From positions 124,001-188,000 of the forward strand of contig JAUIAD010000002.1 of the NCBI GenBank assembly GCA_030425685.1: 64,000 nt of DNA, read 5' to 3'. Position 1 is the first letter of the stretch. Each line of letters opens with the position of its first letter. The stretch is from Gammaproteobacteria bacterium (lineage in GTDB: Bacteria > Pseudomonadota > Gammaproteobacteria > Coxiellales > Coxiellaceae). The notes beneath the pieces were generated by a model. It was not told the DNA's origin, made no database searches, and saw only the letters and a list, made by a program, of their open reading frames with translations. This document shows, piece by piece, positions 18,262 to 27,252 of this stretch. The position numbers were made by a program, and so were the translations under genes.

Positions 18262-19164
18262 TTACGACTCTACCAGTTGACGGCGGTAATGCAGGATATC
18301 CATAGCTTGAGGCACCAATGGCAATAAATGAGAGTCACCGTTTTTAGTATCTGGAATAAGCCAAGTTTCTTGCGTAAAATTAATTTGTTCCTAGCGCATT
18401 GAAAGCACATTCTCGCGACGCGCACCCGTTAGTAAGCTAATTAATACATAGTCACGAATAGTTTCATTCTCTTCCTCTGCAACTGCTTTAAAGAAATTAT
18501 TTAATTCCTCAGGCTGAAGAAAACGATCGCGGGATTTTTCTTTAAATTTTTTGATGCCAGTAGCTGGATTTTCCTTGCAAAAACCCCAATCAATCCCTTT
18601 GTTAAACATTACATGCAGTAAAGCAAGCAAGCGGTTAGCCGTATAAATACCGTTTTCTTTTCCCACTTTAACATGCAATTTTTGCAGCTCTTCTTTTTTA
18701 AAAGAAGAGAGTTTTCTATTTTTCCAAACAATCAAATGACGGCGGTATAACTCCTCATCGCGTTCATAGGATTTTTTATGGAGCTTGGCATGATGATCCA
18801 TATAATATTTAAAAAAATGGCCAAAGGTCATCTCAGCACGCTTCAAACGCTTAGCCTCATTAGGATTCTCACCCACAGCAATTTGGGCATTCACTTCCGC
18901 TGTTAAATTACGTGCTTGCTCTAAGGTTAGCTCTGGAAACTTTCCCAGCGTTATGCGCTCTGGCTTTCCATTTATTTTGCGATAGACCTGAAAGGATTTC
19001 GTACCAGCTGGTGTGATGGACAATACCAACCCCCGGCACTTTGTGTCGTAATAATAACTGCGTTTACCTTTTGGTGGTAACGAAAACGCCAACAGTGCCT
19101 TTTTGGTAAAATGAAGCGATTCTCTTTCATGCTTATGCCTCCCTTCTAAACTCGTGGGTAGCAC
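18262..19164 (-). pseudogene. P4-type tyrosine integrase, nonsense mutation and lost catalytic end
   Basis: The open part (257 aa, 19164-18391) matches the P4/DUF4102 integrase N-terminus (FTKKALLAFSLPPKGKRSYY, then YDTKCRGLVLSITPAGTKSF), the core-binding domain, and the first catalytic region ending LLTGARRENVLSMR. A TAG follows where relatives have Trp, and the frame then continues EQINFTQETWLIPDTKNGDS to a TAA at 18262. The H-x-x-R and Tyr motifs are absent, so the gene is also truncated at the 3' end. It lies next to attR and reads inward. The true start is uncertain, since no ATG in frame has a good ribosome site. Confidence 0.92.
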
Positions 19165-19173
19165 CGTTATGCT

Positions 19174-19195
19174 GGTGCTACCCCGGTGCTACTTT
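19174..19195 (+). repeat. Paired ggtgctac boxes near attR
   Basis: The same 22-base arrangement as 13305-13326 with one base changed, in the same orientation, just upstream of the integrase frame and 127 bases from attR. Confidence 0.55.
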
Positions 19196-19322
19196 TGGCA
19201 TTAAATTTTAGTACATTTGATTAATCGCTGTTCAACATTAAACGCGCAGAAAAGTCAATAACTATATGTTTTATAGATGATAATTAAGATTTGTTAAGAG
19301 CAGTAAAAGTGGCGGATTTGTA

Positions 19323-19371
19323 ACTGTTAATCACTTGGTCGGGAGTTCAAATCTCTCCCGGGGAGCCAAAT
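19323..19371 (+). repeat. Right attachment site (attR), copy of the tRNA-Asn 3' end
   Basis: An exact 49-base copy of 13214-13262. The 5' half of the tRNA is absent here, so this copy is not a functional tRNA. Confidence 0.93.
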
Positions 19372-19546
19372 TCCTAATAAAGCTCAGTAAGTTATAATCA
19401 CCACCATTCTTTTTCTATTTGCCTTTTGTCTAACAAGGCACATGCTGTCTAATACCCATTGACATCACTGGGCGATGGCTTCCTCATATGGGTCAGGCAT
19501 CCGCCAATCTTCTCGTTTTTCCGTTGCAAGGGATATAGCTTTAAAC

Positions 19547-19736
19547 CCAAGATTCTAAAGATAGCGTACGCGAAAAGCAGAATCTGCTGAAATTAGCTGG
19601 CGTCTTAGTTAAGGTGTACTTATAAAAATCGAACGCCCCTCGCTTCTTACGCAGCAATGGTAAAATCAACGCAGCCAGTGCCATAGATGATATTTTGCAA
19701 TACTTATCAGATCACTGCCCAGAAATCTCTGGTCTT
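19547..19736 (+). pseudogene. Degenerate copy of the island orphan gene outside attR
   Basis: About 190 bases align with 13751-13939 of the island orphan, sharing long blocks such as cgcttcttacgcagcaatgg and cagaaatctctgg. The copy has a TAA in frame and small changes, and its flanks differ. It appears to be the relic of an earlier or tandem element at the same tRNA. The rest of the 19372-19786 stretch shows nothing else I can identify. Confidence 0.85.
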
Positions 19737-19786
19737 TACTAGCGCTGATTGATGCCCTACGCTTCGGTAGAGCACGAGAACGCAAT

Positions 19787-20125
19787 ATGGCAGAAAAAAT
19801 ATTGAAGGAAAAACTACATGCTAAAAAAAAAAATAGCAATGCCTCAGCAAACTTATCCATGCTAGCCTATGTTACAAGGCGACTTAAAACACTCAACAAC
19901 GATGTTGTTTTTCTAGGTGGTTGCGCAACGGCCTTATTTATTAGTGACACAGCGTCACCAGATGTTCGAGCAACTATCGATTTAGATCATAGCTCTGTTT
20001 CAGAAGCATGCGAAAAGAGAGCCCTCTTAAGCATGAGAGAAAAAAGATTGCTTGCTATTATCAGCCCCATCGTGCGCATCACCACTCCTTCCAAAGAAGT
20101 TATACTTCCTACAAATATAAGCTGA
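19787..20125 (+). pseudogene. Fragment of an AbiEii-type nucleotidyltransferase
   Basis: The first 67 or so of 112 residues resemble the N-terminus of AbiEii/DUF1814 nucleotidyltransferases (toxin side of type IV toxin-antitoxin systems). VVFLGGCATALFISD and RATIDLDHS correspond to the GG-x(n)-T-x-D-x-D catalytic region. After about 19990 the similarity ends and the frame runs into sequence antisense to the next gene. It is therefore a truncated remnant, with no antitoxin next to it. Confidence 0.65.
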
Positions 20126-20479
20126 AATTCCAGCCAATAATAAAAACCCACCTAAGCCAAGTGCGACAGGCCATATAACCGCCAATGCGGAAGCAGCAAT
20201 GACAAGCGAAATTTTTATAGCTACTGCAGTGCTCGACATTGCTACCCAAAGGCCAAACCCTCCTGTTGCGGTGTAAAGCGCTCCAGCAGCTAGGGGCTTT
20301 TGCAATGATGGTATTGGCTTTTCAGGACAAATGATCTCTGAGGATTTTGATAAAAATAAACTACCAGTGAAAATAGATTTTAGCGCAACAAATGTATCAT
20401 AGGTTAGCAATATAGGTAGTGTTAGAATAAGCTTTTTGAGAATATAAGCAAGTGAAAGAAAAGCCAAACCCGCCTTCAT
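20027..20479 (-). CDS. Small membrane protein, unknown
   Basis: A 150-aa protein with hydrophobic segments at about 5-30 (ALAYILKK region) and two more at about 68-115 (ISLVIAASALAVIWPVAL then LGGFLLLAGISAY), ending in a polar tail rich in Asp, Ser and His. AGGAAAG lies seven bases before the ATG. The TAG of the next gene upstream overlaps this ribosome site, so the two are probably co-translated. I recognise no family. Confidence 0.6.
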   Translation of the reverse strand: MKAGLAFLSLAYILKKLILTLPILLTYDTFVALKSIFTGSLFLSKSSEIICPEKPIPSLQKPLAAGALYTATGGFGLWVAMSSTAVAIKISLVIAASALAVIWPVALGLGGFLLLAGISAYICRKYNFFGRSGDAHDGADNSKQSFFSHA

Positions 20480-20491
20480 TTTAATACTTTC

Positions 20492-20773
20492 CTAGGATGA
20501 AAATAATGGAGCATTCAATTTTTCATACTCATTAACTGGGTTGTCTTCCTTGCTCTCTTTACATAATTGAGACTCAATATCTACAGGAATAAATATCTTA
20601 AGCGGAATAGTGATCAGAGAAAACAAGCCAAGTGTTGCAATATTTAATAGTGCATAAATAATTTTAATGCATTTCACTAAAGGTGAGCTATTCTTAAATG
20701 CATTGTATTCTGATTTAATTAACGAGCATTTATTAAAAATAATATCATGCGTGTATCGCCAGAGCGCCGCCAA
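20492..20773 (-). CDS. Small membrane protein, possibly 5' truncated
   Basis: A 93-aa frame with one hydrophobic stretch at about 38-65 (IIYALLNIATLGLFSLITIP). It has no ATG; the only start is a TTG without a ribosome site, and a stop in frame lies just upstream, so the true 5' end may be lost. It precedes the 150-aa membrane gene by 12 bases. The function is unknown. Confidence 0.4.
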   Translation of the reverse strand: MAALWRYTHDIIFNKCSLIKSEYNAFKNSSPLVKCIKIIYALLNIATLGLFSLITIPLKIFIPVDIESQLCKESKEDNPVNEYEKLNAPLFSS

Positions 20774-21111
20774 AATAAATAAAGCTATTCCCTATATAAC
20801 GCCAACAGAAATTATTATACTTTTCTGTACTATTGGGTATGATTACAGATGACTGATTTGCAGCCATGTTTCGCAGATGAGAAACTGTCCACCGCAAAGG
20901 CCTACCAGGCCCTAGGCGCTTAGGGTTAAGTTTTATCAGTTGCCATTCTGGAAGATATTTTCCTAAGTTTTTGACAGGGTCGCAATGAAACTAGGAAAAG
21001 CTCCTAACCATATCAATAGATATGAAAACAAGATGGAGTTGAGCAGTGTTAACCCAACCGCTACTTTAATGGACAGTAATTATTCATTGTCCAATCGCTA
21101 GAGGCTTGAGA
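20774..21111. other. Intergenic stretch without a recognisable gene
   Basis: These 338 bases have no ORF of note. A weak hairpin (tggaca/tgtcca near 21070-21093) lies downstream of the Rpn-like gene read leftward and could help end its transcript. Confidence 0.4.
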
Positions 21112-22122
21112 TCAAACTGATTCCAATTCAGCCTGTAGCTCGACAACCTGTTGAAGACTTAACCCAGTTAACTTTGAAACAAACTGAGGCTCGACGCCTT
21201 CCTTTAACATATTGCGTGCTATTTTCTGAGTAGCTTTGGCTACACCTTTCGCTTCACCCCTGGCTTCACCCCTGGCCTCACCTCTGGCCTCACCTCTGGC
21301 CTCACCTCTGGCCTCACCTCTGGCCTCACCTCTGGCTTCTAAGCGCTCTGCAATGGTCATGACTTTTTCTCCAAATGCTTTAGACTCTATTCCTTCGATT
21401 ATACGATTAACTTGATCACTCGAAGGCGTATCTGCGTTCCTTAGTATATATTCTACCACAATTGCACTCAACTGCGTTTCGCCTTTGTTAAAAGTTTTAG
21501 TAGTGATGCAAAATATATCACCAAGACGAGGGGCAATATCACGATCAAAAACATGCTTAAGAGCCATCGTCATCGCACTGGCCCACAGTTTTGATTTTAG
21601 CTCTTCATCATTAATTTTAGTTAGATCTATAAGCTTAAAGGGCTTAAGGAAGCATTCCTTGACCAACGCTTTTGGCGCATCAACCAAATCACAAATATCA
21701 TTCGAATAGTTATACGGTTTTTTTCCATGGTAAATGACGATCGGATACACTAATGGTATGCGCTTATCTTTATCGTCCTCCATACTTTTTAAATGATGAT
21801 TAATAACCTCGCACGTATACTGCAAAATACGAAACGGCATTAACTCATCCGGTCGACTTTGATGCTCTACCAAAATAGCGATATAGGCATCACTATCCGC
21901 TATTTTTGTTTTAAATACCATATCGGCAATTAATTCTTTTGAATAGTCGGTTTGAAAATTAGTGGGCTCATATTTAAGTCGCTGCCAATCGATTGCATCT
22001 TGCAACGCTGATGGTAAATAGGATTGCAGGACTTCATCACGTACTTTTTTATAATGCATCATTTGCTTAAAGAAGGTGTCGTGCGGTTTGTTGCTTTTAT
22101 CGGTGTTTTTGTCGGCGGCCAT
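21112..22122 (-). CDS. Rpn/YhgA-like PD-(D/E)xK nuclease with an RGEA repeat tail
   Basis: 336 aa, of the recombination-promoting nuclease (Rpn, also called transposase_31/PDDEXK_2) family. HDTFFKQMMHYKKVRDEVLQ is the family's opening motif, and DMVFKTKI followed by YIAILVEHQS gives the D and E-x-Q (PDDExK-type) core. E. coli RpnA-E are DNA endonucleases that raise recombination. The C-terminus has seven tandem RGEA units followed by KGVA and a helical tail. I choose the ATG at 22122 because AAGGAAA precedes it; the frame opens 33 codons earlier without such support. Confidence 0.88.
   Translation of the reverse strand: MAADKNTDKSNKPHDTFFKQMMHYKKVRDEVLQSYLPSALQDAIDWQRLKYEPTNFQTDYSKELIADMVFKTKIADSDAYIAILVEHQSRPDELMPFRILQYTCEVINHHLKSMEDDKDKRIPLVYPIVIYHGKKPYNYSNDICDLVDAPKALVKECFLKPFKLIDLTKINDEELKSKLWASAMTMALKHVFDRDIAPRLGDIFCITTKTFNKGETQLSAIVVEYILRNADTPSSDQVNRIIEGIESKAFGEKVMTIAERLEARGEARGEARGEARGEARGEARGEARGEAKGVAKATQKIARNMLKEGVEPQFVSKLTGLSLQQVVELQAELESV
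21250..21340. repeat. 12-bp tandem repeat encoding RGEA units
   Basis: About seven copies of a 12-base unit (cctctggcctca on the plus strand) encode the RGEA tail of the Rpn-like protein. Inner copies are identical and outer ones carry one or two changes, as in a recently expanding minisatellite. Because the unit is a multiple of three, length changes keep the frame. Confidence 0.92.
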
Positions 22123-22863
22123 TGATTTCCTTGCCTTATTCCTAGCTAAGTAGGCCATCAATAATAGCGCATTCACATCTAACAGTGAATACAGTAATCC
22201 CAACCTGTTTAGCACGTTCATTAATTAACTGATTTAGTTTTTCTACCTCAACATCCTATGTTTACACCTGACCCAAAAACTAAAACAATAAAAATTAAAA
22301 ACACCTAGCACTGTCACAGCCACTTCTAAAACTGCTACAAACAACAATACTTGCGAGAGATAGCCCACCCTGACACCACAGCTACTTGCAAAGATCTACA
22401 GGTGTTCTAGAACAAACACCATCATCCTCAACCTGTTGCTTAGCAGCATCCCTCACCCCCTCACAGAATATTAAACTATAGCTTGTATTTCTATAATCAC
22501 TTAATTTATAGATATAGACGACTGTCGCTGCGCAAGGCGATTAATTTCAAAATACCCCAATCACAGAAGAAGTGAGCACTCTATTAGTAAGTGCGCATAT
22601 GAGTGCACTGAAATCTAGAGATCACTACAATAATAGGGGTATTTTGATGATAAATAACCTTTGCAACAAATTAAGAAAGCGCTTAGTATTGCTATGTATC
22701 CAATTGCAGTTATCCATTGCTACTTGGACCCACCTACAATTGACCATGATGTTCTGCTCACAGGGTCAAGACATTTATTTTATACACACACTTAAACGTT
22801 CCTTACCACATCAATAGAAAGCGAGGCTATATCATGAAATGGTATGCAAATTAGGCGGGAAAA
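22123..22863. other. 741-base stretch without a convincing gene
   Basis: Short frames occur on both strands (for example 22572-22817 on the plus strand), but they lack ribosome sites or recognisable content. The stretch should hold the promoter of the Rpn-like gene. I see no clear repeat or RNA. Confidence 0.5.
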
Positions 22864-23550
22864 CTACCTACACCTATTGAAGACTCTATTAAAGCAGTCT
22901 TTTATTGGATTGGTACAAGCTGCTTGCGCGCCACTACCAAATAGCCCTACAGCCGTCGATAAAACTGCAGTTAACCCTGTTGCAGCAAAACCAGTTAATA
23001 CGCCAATGGTTGTCGAATCTCTATCACACAAATCTCTTTCTGATACAAATGTGTTAGTAGCAAAATCCACATCACTAACTGAGCCGCTAGCGCACATATT
23101 TTTTTTGCCTATAACTCCGCTCTGACGATCATATTTTTTTTGGTTATCATTGCATTGCCCTGGGTAGCGGCTACGCAAGCCCAACTCCTCGCTTAGTGAC
23201 ACTAATCTTTTAGGTTCGCTGCCATTATCACATTCTATCTTGCAATCTTTTCTTTGAGTACCATCACTTCTTGTTGTAATTGTACAAGTTTCTTTAGCTG
23301 GCGTAACAGACAAAGCAGTTTCCCCTGTTAAACATACTTCAATATTTTTATTTTCATTTTTCCCATCGCAAACATTATCCTGATGCTGCTTATAAGACAA
23401 ATAGCCAAAACCGGAACCAGAAGCAATACAGAGAAAAGATGCCGTTATCGCCAAAGCCAACCCCTTTGAACAAGGGACACCCTCAACTTTAATTAATTCT
23501 GACCCAAGCAATAAAGCAACTATTACAAGAGTGCTCTTTCTTCTTCTCAT
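22864..23550 (-). CDS. Cysteine-rich membrane or exported protein, unknown
   Basis: A 228-aa orphan with a strong ribosome site (AAAGGAGAG). A basic N-terminus is followed by a hydrophobic segment, then a second at about 30-52 (GLALAITASFLCIASGSGFG). A Cys-rich polar region (about 58-175, around ten Cys) follows, then a hydrophobic segment at about 180-212 rich in Thr, Gly and Ala, and a Cys/Arg tail (CTNPIKDCFNRVFNRCR). The even spread of Cys suggests disulphides in an exported loop. There is no family match by eye. Confidence 0.7.
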   Translation of the reverse strand: MRRRKSTLVIVALLLGSELIKVEGVPCSKGLALAITASFLCIASGSGFGYLSYKQHQDNVCDGKNENKNIEVCLTGETALSVTPAKETCTITTRSDGTQRKDCKIECDNGSEPKRLVSLSEELGLRSRYPGQCNDNQKKYDRQSGVIGKKNMCASGSVSDVDFATNTFVSERDLCDRDSTTIGVLTGFAATGLTAVLSTAVGLFGSGAQAACTNPIKDCFNRVFNRCR

Positions 23551-23948
23551 TAAAATTCTCTCCTTTATTATTTTTAAATGTAAGCACCAATATCTTTATA
23601 AATACGGTGAGCGAAGATACTAACACTTTATTATTAATCTTTTATTAAAATTTTAAAAACGTTTTCGGTATTTTACATATTAAATAGAATAAACCTTACC
23701 AGCTACGCACCAACACCTTTGCAAAAAATAATTTTGAGAAGCAAACAATATCTCTTTAAAGATTTAGCCAAGAATCCATCTCTCATTATTTACTAAGAAG
23801 GCATTGCCATTATTCATTATTGAATTTTTAACTTATAAGAAAAATACCCATTTTTAAGGATATTCTTTGAGGAAAATATTTTATAGAATTGCTCATATGA
23901 AATGATGAGCCATCGTAGCGTAATAGAGCATTAGCCCCAGGAGAAAGT
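23551..23948. other. AT-rich intergenic stretch between divergent genes
   Basis: About 400 bases between the Cys-rich gene and the small split gene. They are AT-rich, as expected for two divergent promoters. A minus-strand frame at 23828-24028 lacks support. No other feature was seen. Confidence 0.5.
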
Positions 23949-24455
23949 ATGAGATTCTTTAACCCAGCACGACTAGCTAAACGTATTTGTGAAGCAAACT
24001 CTCCTTTTAACAATAAAATAACTGACACAACAAAAGGTGAGCTTTGTAAAAAAATCTATAAACTACTGGCGCTTGGCAATCAGAAATACATAAACAGCGA
24101 ACCATGACTGCATAGCCATGGTGACCCACAAAGTTTTCGCATGCATGGCAACTTCTTCAGCCAATACCTGGCAGACCATAAGCGACAAGCGCTTAAAAGC
24201 AAAGCGAAAAAAACCATCCTGGCAAGAATTAAAAAGGCACTAGATGAGGAGTTTCCAGATGAAAAAAGTTTTACTGAAAACTATAGACACCAACCCCCGA
24301 AAAGTCGCCAACAATTTCGCTCCGATATCGTTTTTGCACTAACAGCAAAAACAAACGTCAATGAACGCGACAGCGAAATGAAAATGGTCATGAGTCAATC
24401 TGCTATAAAACACCTACCATGTGAAAGTTTCTTACCTAAACAAATCTCAACCTAA
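23949..24455 (+). pseudogene. Small orphan gene split by an in-frame TGA
   Basis: AGGAGAAAGT precedes an ATG at 23949 that opens a 52-codon frame (MRFFNPARLAKRICEANSPF...) closed by TGA at 24105. The same frame continues through ten codons to an ATG at 24141 and then 104 codons of a basic helical protein (KSKAKKTILARIKKALDEEF). The simplest reading is one gene of about 168 codons broken by a nonsense mutation. Two separate small genes are the alternative, but the second has no ribosome site. The function is unknown. Confidence 0.55.
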
Positions 24456-24463
24456 GCTGGTGC

Positions 24464-25855
24464 TTAACTTATTGATATCCATTGCGTTGCTTTATACAAT
24501 TCACCAGCAATATCTTCAGATGTGTTGACCATGCTTTCATTACAAATATTTGTGACAACCCCATTTAATATATTGGATAAAACCCTAGCTTCACTTGATA
24601 TCAATTCACTCTTGTTAAGCTGCGCTTGAAATCGCGCTATCACCGCCGATGCAAGAGCCGACCTAGTGCAGATTGCACGCCGCCCGGTATCACTAATGCG
24701 CATACCGCCTGAAATAAGTTTAGCCATTCCATATTGAGCCCCTCTCTTAATGACATTTTTATTGCGACGATTAACAGGTTTAGCCGTGGTTGCTACCCCC
24801 TGCAACCAACTCATTGCGGGTACCCCAAGAAAATCATCACCACCACCGGTCAGCAGCACTGACTGCTCCCACGAAAGCAGCAAATTTGCCGCCTTTGTCG
24901 ACGAATACAAAAACCGTCCTGTGCTATAAGCACAATGCCCCAACTTCTTTAACCACATCGCAATGGTACTGATAGAAACACCAGCTGGAGGCGCAAAACA
25001 TGCCACCGCAAATGCCACAATCGCGACGACCGTCATCGTATGTTGCTCTACCCTTAAAAACTGGCCATAGTGTTTTGAGCGTTTAAATTTATTTAATAAA
25101 ATCTTGCAGCCAACGCGTAACACACCCCCATCGCCATCACAAAAAGGATCATTTTTCACAACTTGAAAAACACTGGCAACAGCATGCAGAACTTGAATAT
25201 TAGCGTACAAGTCAGCAATCTTCTTAGGCATGCGCCACTTAGTTAACGCCTCCATCGCGAGAGACGAGAAAATATTTTGTATCATGCCTACCAATGGCAA
25301 TGACTGCTTAAACGAACTGGCAAAAACATCCGAACTAAGCGTCTCCCACGCCAGCATTCCTCCTTTAGTAGCATTTGATAAAGATGACAAGAAACCTGGC
25401 GCCTCTTGTGCAAGGTTGCTTTCCCCTTTATTTAGGCGTTGAGCGATAGCATGACAAGTCGCCGCTAAATCTATAGCACCACCGACACCGGTTATCACTG
25501 CACACGGGCCAGAAAATTCCACCGGCACTGCTAACGGACCATTATAAACACCTTTAAACTTACTTTCGTTAACCCCAGGAGCAAACGTATTAACGGTATC
25601 CATCCAATCCACTGCCTGATACGCTTTGGTGTCTATCGTATTATTTTTTAAATGCTCCATAAGCGTATCAGCTCTATGCCAATAACGGCTGTCTTGTCCG
25701 GGCAAATCACTGCTCGCCAACGCTGCTTCACCATGCGATGGCATCACTCCCGTGGTTGCAAAGTGAACCGCTCTCATCCTTTCGCGCGCATAGGCATCTA
25801 TTTTAATTTCTTCTTGGTCGTTATTCATCTGCAATTCAAATGCGTTTTTAGGCAT
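24464..25855 (-). CDS. Orphan protein with hydrophobic segments, effector-like
   Basis: A 463-aa protein without a signal peptide. The N-terminal 100 residues are polar (EEIKIDAYARERMRAVHFAT). Moderately hydrophobic regions are at about 110-140 (GPCAVITGVGGAIDLAATC) and about 270-300 (MTVVAIVAFAVACFAPPAGV). The remainder is helical. Gly/Ala-rich hydrophobic patches within a cytosolic-looking protein resemble the 666-aa protein at 30275. TTGGAAC precedes the ATG. Translocated effector is a guess from this layout and from the surroundings. Confidence 0.7.
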   Translation of the reverse strand: MPKNAFELQMNNDQEEIKIDAYARERMRAVHFATTGVMPSHGEAALASSDLPGQDSRYWHRADTLMEHLKNNTIDTKAYQAVDWMDTVNTFAPGVNESKFKGVYNGPLAVPVEFSGPCAVITGVGGAIDLAATCHAIAQRLNKGESNLAQEAPGFLSSLSNATKGGMLAWETLSSDVFASSFKQSLPLVGMIQNIFSSLAMEALTKWRMPKKIADLYANIQVLHAVASVFQVVKNDPFCDGDGGVLRVGCKILLNKFKRSKHYGQFLRVEQHTMTVVAIVAFAVACFAPPAGVSISTIAMWLKKLGHCAYSTGRFLYSSTKAANLLLSWEQSVLLTGGGDDFLGVPAMSWLQGVATTAKPVNRRNKNVIKRGAQYGMAKLISGGMRISDTGRRAICTRSALASAVIARFQAQLNKSELISSEARVLSNILNGVVTNICNESMVNTSEDIAGELYKATQWISIS

Positions 25856-25947
25856 AGTTCCAACCCCTACTCTTAGTTAAAAATAACAGCATGCTGTTTT
25901 ATCGTAAATGCAATGTGAATAGCTCTAAAGAGCTTAGGAAAGTGTCT

Positions 25948-26199
25948 TTAGGAATTGAAGTGACGCTGGAAAGTCGACCATTGCGCGGTTCTGATCAAGT
26001 TGATTAGCTTAGCCTCTAAGGATTCCGCTAAACTACGACAATAGGACTTCAATAAAGTTAATGGTCTGATCGTTAGCAGCAAGGAGCGCCGCCAAAAGGA
26101 CTGTTCAAGCTTGCTGGCTGAAAACACTAGGTTACGCAGGCAAACACAGCTTGATTGGGGGCGAACTTGTACCTGTTGTTGCAACCCAAATATATGCAT
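25948..26199 (-). CDS. Doubtful small ORF, basic
   Basis: An 83-codon frame with a G-rich possible ribosome site (GAGGGGGG, four bases before the ATG). The product is basic and Leu/Arg-rich (FWRRSLLLTIRPLTLLKSYC) with no recognisable family. It could be a remnant of a larger gene. Kept only because of the G-rich leader. Confidence 0.25.
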   Translation of the reverse strand: MHIFGLQQQVQVRPQSSCVCLRNLVFSASKLEQSFWRRSLLLTIRPLTLLKSYCRSLAESLEAKLINLIRTAQWSTFQRHFNS

Positions 26200-26286
26200 T
26201 TTACCCCCCTCATGTCATGCATTCTCATTGGATGAATTGTATGTAATATATACATATATGTCAATATATATTTTGAAGATATATTA

Positions 26287-26302
26287 GCCCCGAAAAAGGG
26301 GC
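26287..26302 (-). terminator. Short GC hairpin after the caspase-like gene
   Basis: gcccc and ggggc pair around six bases, 27 bases past the stop codon of the minus-strand gene and followed on that strand by AT-rich sequence. A weak intrinsic terminator is possible. Confidence 0.4.
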
Positions 26303-26328
26303 ATTCATAGGCTGTGCTATGACCCGCA

Positions 26329-27252
26329 CTACACCAAGTCCTTATTGGATGGCGGCGTCCGCCTAAAGAGATCAGCTGTATTACTTAACTGATCGGCTTT
26401 TTCTTGCAAGGCATCGAGAGAAGGCATTGAAGCAAGCTGCTCTGCGATATAACCACTGATCTTATTGGTCATATCATCAATCGCATCACTCGATTTATTG
26501 AAAACTAAATCAGACGGGATTCCTTTCGGTCCTTTAGGCTTTCTATTGTATATATAGGTATTTTTATTGGCGTTACTTCTTCTCTCTTTTAGAAAATTTC
26601 TATCTTCCACAACATCTTTGGCACGCTGCAGTGCTTTTGCTGCTGAATCAAGGTCATAAGCCGGCTGACTGCCAGAACGGCAAAAATGACAGTGAATGGC
26701 AATTTTCACCCCTGATTTTGCTCGCTTACTAAGCGCATTGACAGCATCACTCAATAAGGTCGAGCCCGACATCATATTGCGATTACGAATTGTCACAAAA
26801 TCCATTAAAAAAATAGACTCATCCGGCGATTGCTCCGTTAAAAATTTTTCAAGATCAGAATAGTTATATCCATAACGGTTACTATATTCATTACCCTTAG
26901 CGCTTTTATTCATTTTAGAAAGCTTATAATTAGTAACCGATTCCCCGCCGACATAGATCTCTGCTGGGTCTTCTTGGCCTAGGTATCCAAAGTCACGCAT
27001 ACTAGCATAGGTAGAATTCCCTTCTTTACTATAAAAATATAACTCGACATTATCAGGAACAACAAAGCCTTTCACTTCATTTTCATAACGCGACACTTGG
27101 CCACCATGAGCACTAATAAAATAACGAGCATGATCCGTACCATTGCAGCTAGAGCTACAAAACTGATGCACAGAAAATAAATAAAGATCTGAAAACTTGC
27201 TACTGCCAGATTTAAAATCAGCTTTAGTAACAAAAACAGGTGTTCTAGGCAT
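26329..27252 (-). CDS. Orphan protein with a possible caspase-like His/Cys dyad
   Basis: A 307-aa soluble protein. I choose the ATG at 27252, which has GGGGGA six bases upstream; the frame runs 27 codons further through AT-rich promoter-like DNA. Two motifs stand out: a beta-strand followed by His-Gly (RYFISAHGG, His49) and a later strand ending in Cys (VKIAIHCHFCRSG, Cys188/Cys191). This order and spacing resemble clan CD peptidases (caspases, CHAT, MARTX cysteine protease domain). The rest is polar with a helical C-terminus. The protease call is inference from two motifs only. Confidence 0.7.
   Translation of the reverse strand: MPRTPVFVTKADFKSGSSKFSDLYLFSVHQFCSSSCNGTDHARYFISAHGGQVSRYENEVKGFVVPDNVELYFYSKEGNSTYASMRDFGYLGQEDPAEIYVGGESVTNYKLSKMNKSAKGNEYSNRYGYNYSDLEKFLTEQSPDESIFLMDFVTIRNRNMMSGSTLLSDAVNALSKRAKSGVKIAIHCHFCRSGSQPAYDLDSAAKALQRAKDVVEDRNFLKERRSNANKNTYIYNRKPKGPKGIPSDLVFNKSSDAIDDMTNKISGYIAEQLASMPSLDALQEKADQLSNTADLFRRTPPSNKDLV

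Noticed and set aside
19323..19371. Second tRNA-Asn gene
   Set aside because: Only the 3' part from the anticodon arm is present; it is attR.
21256..21340. 12-bp tandem repeats considered as a CRISPR-like or regulatory array
   Set aside because: They are in frame within the Rpn-like gene and code for RGEA units; there are no spacers.
22572..22817. Plus-strand ORF of 81 codons
   Set aside because: No ribosome site at the first ATG, no recognisable content, and it lies in a decayed region.
23828..24028. Minus-strand ORF of 66 codons
   Set aside because: It overlaps the better supported plus-strand start at 23949 and has no ribosome site.
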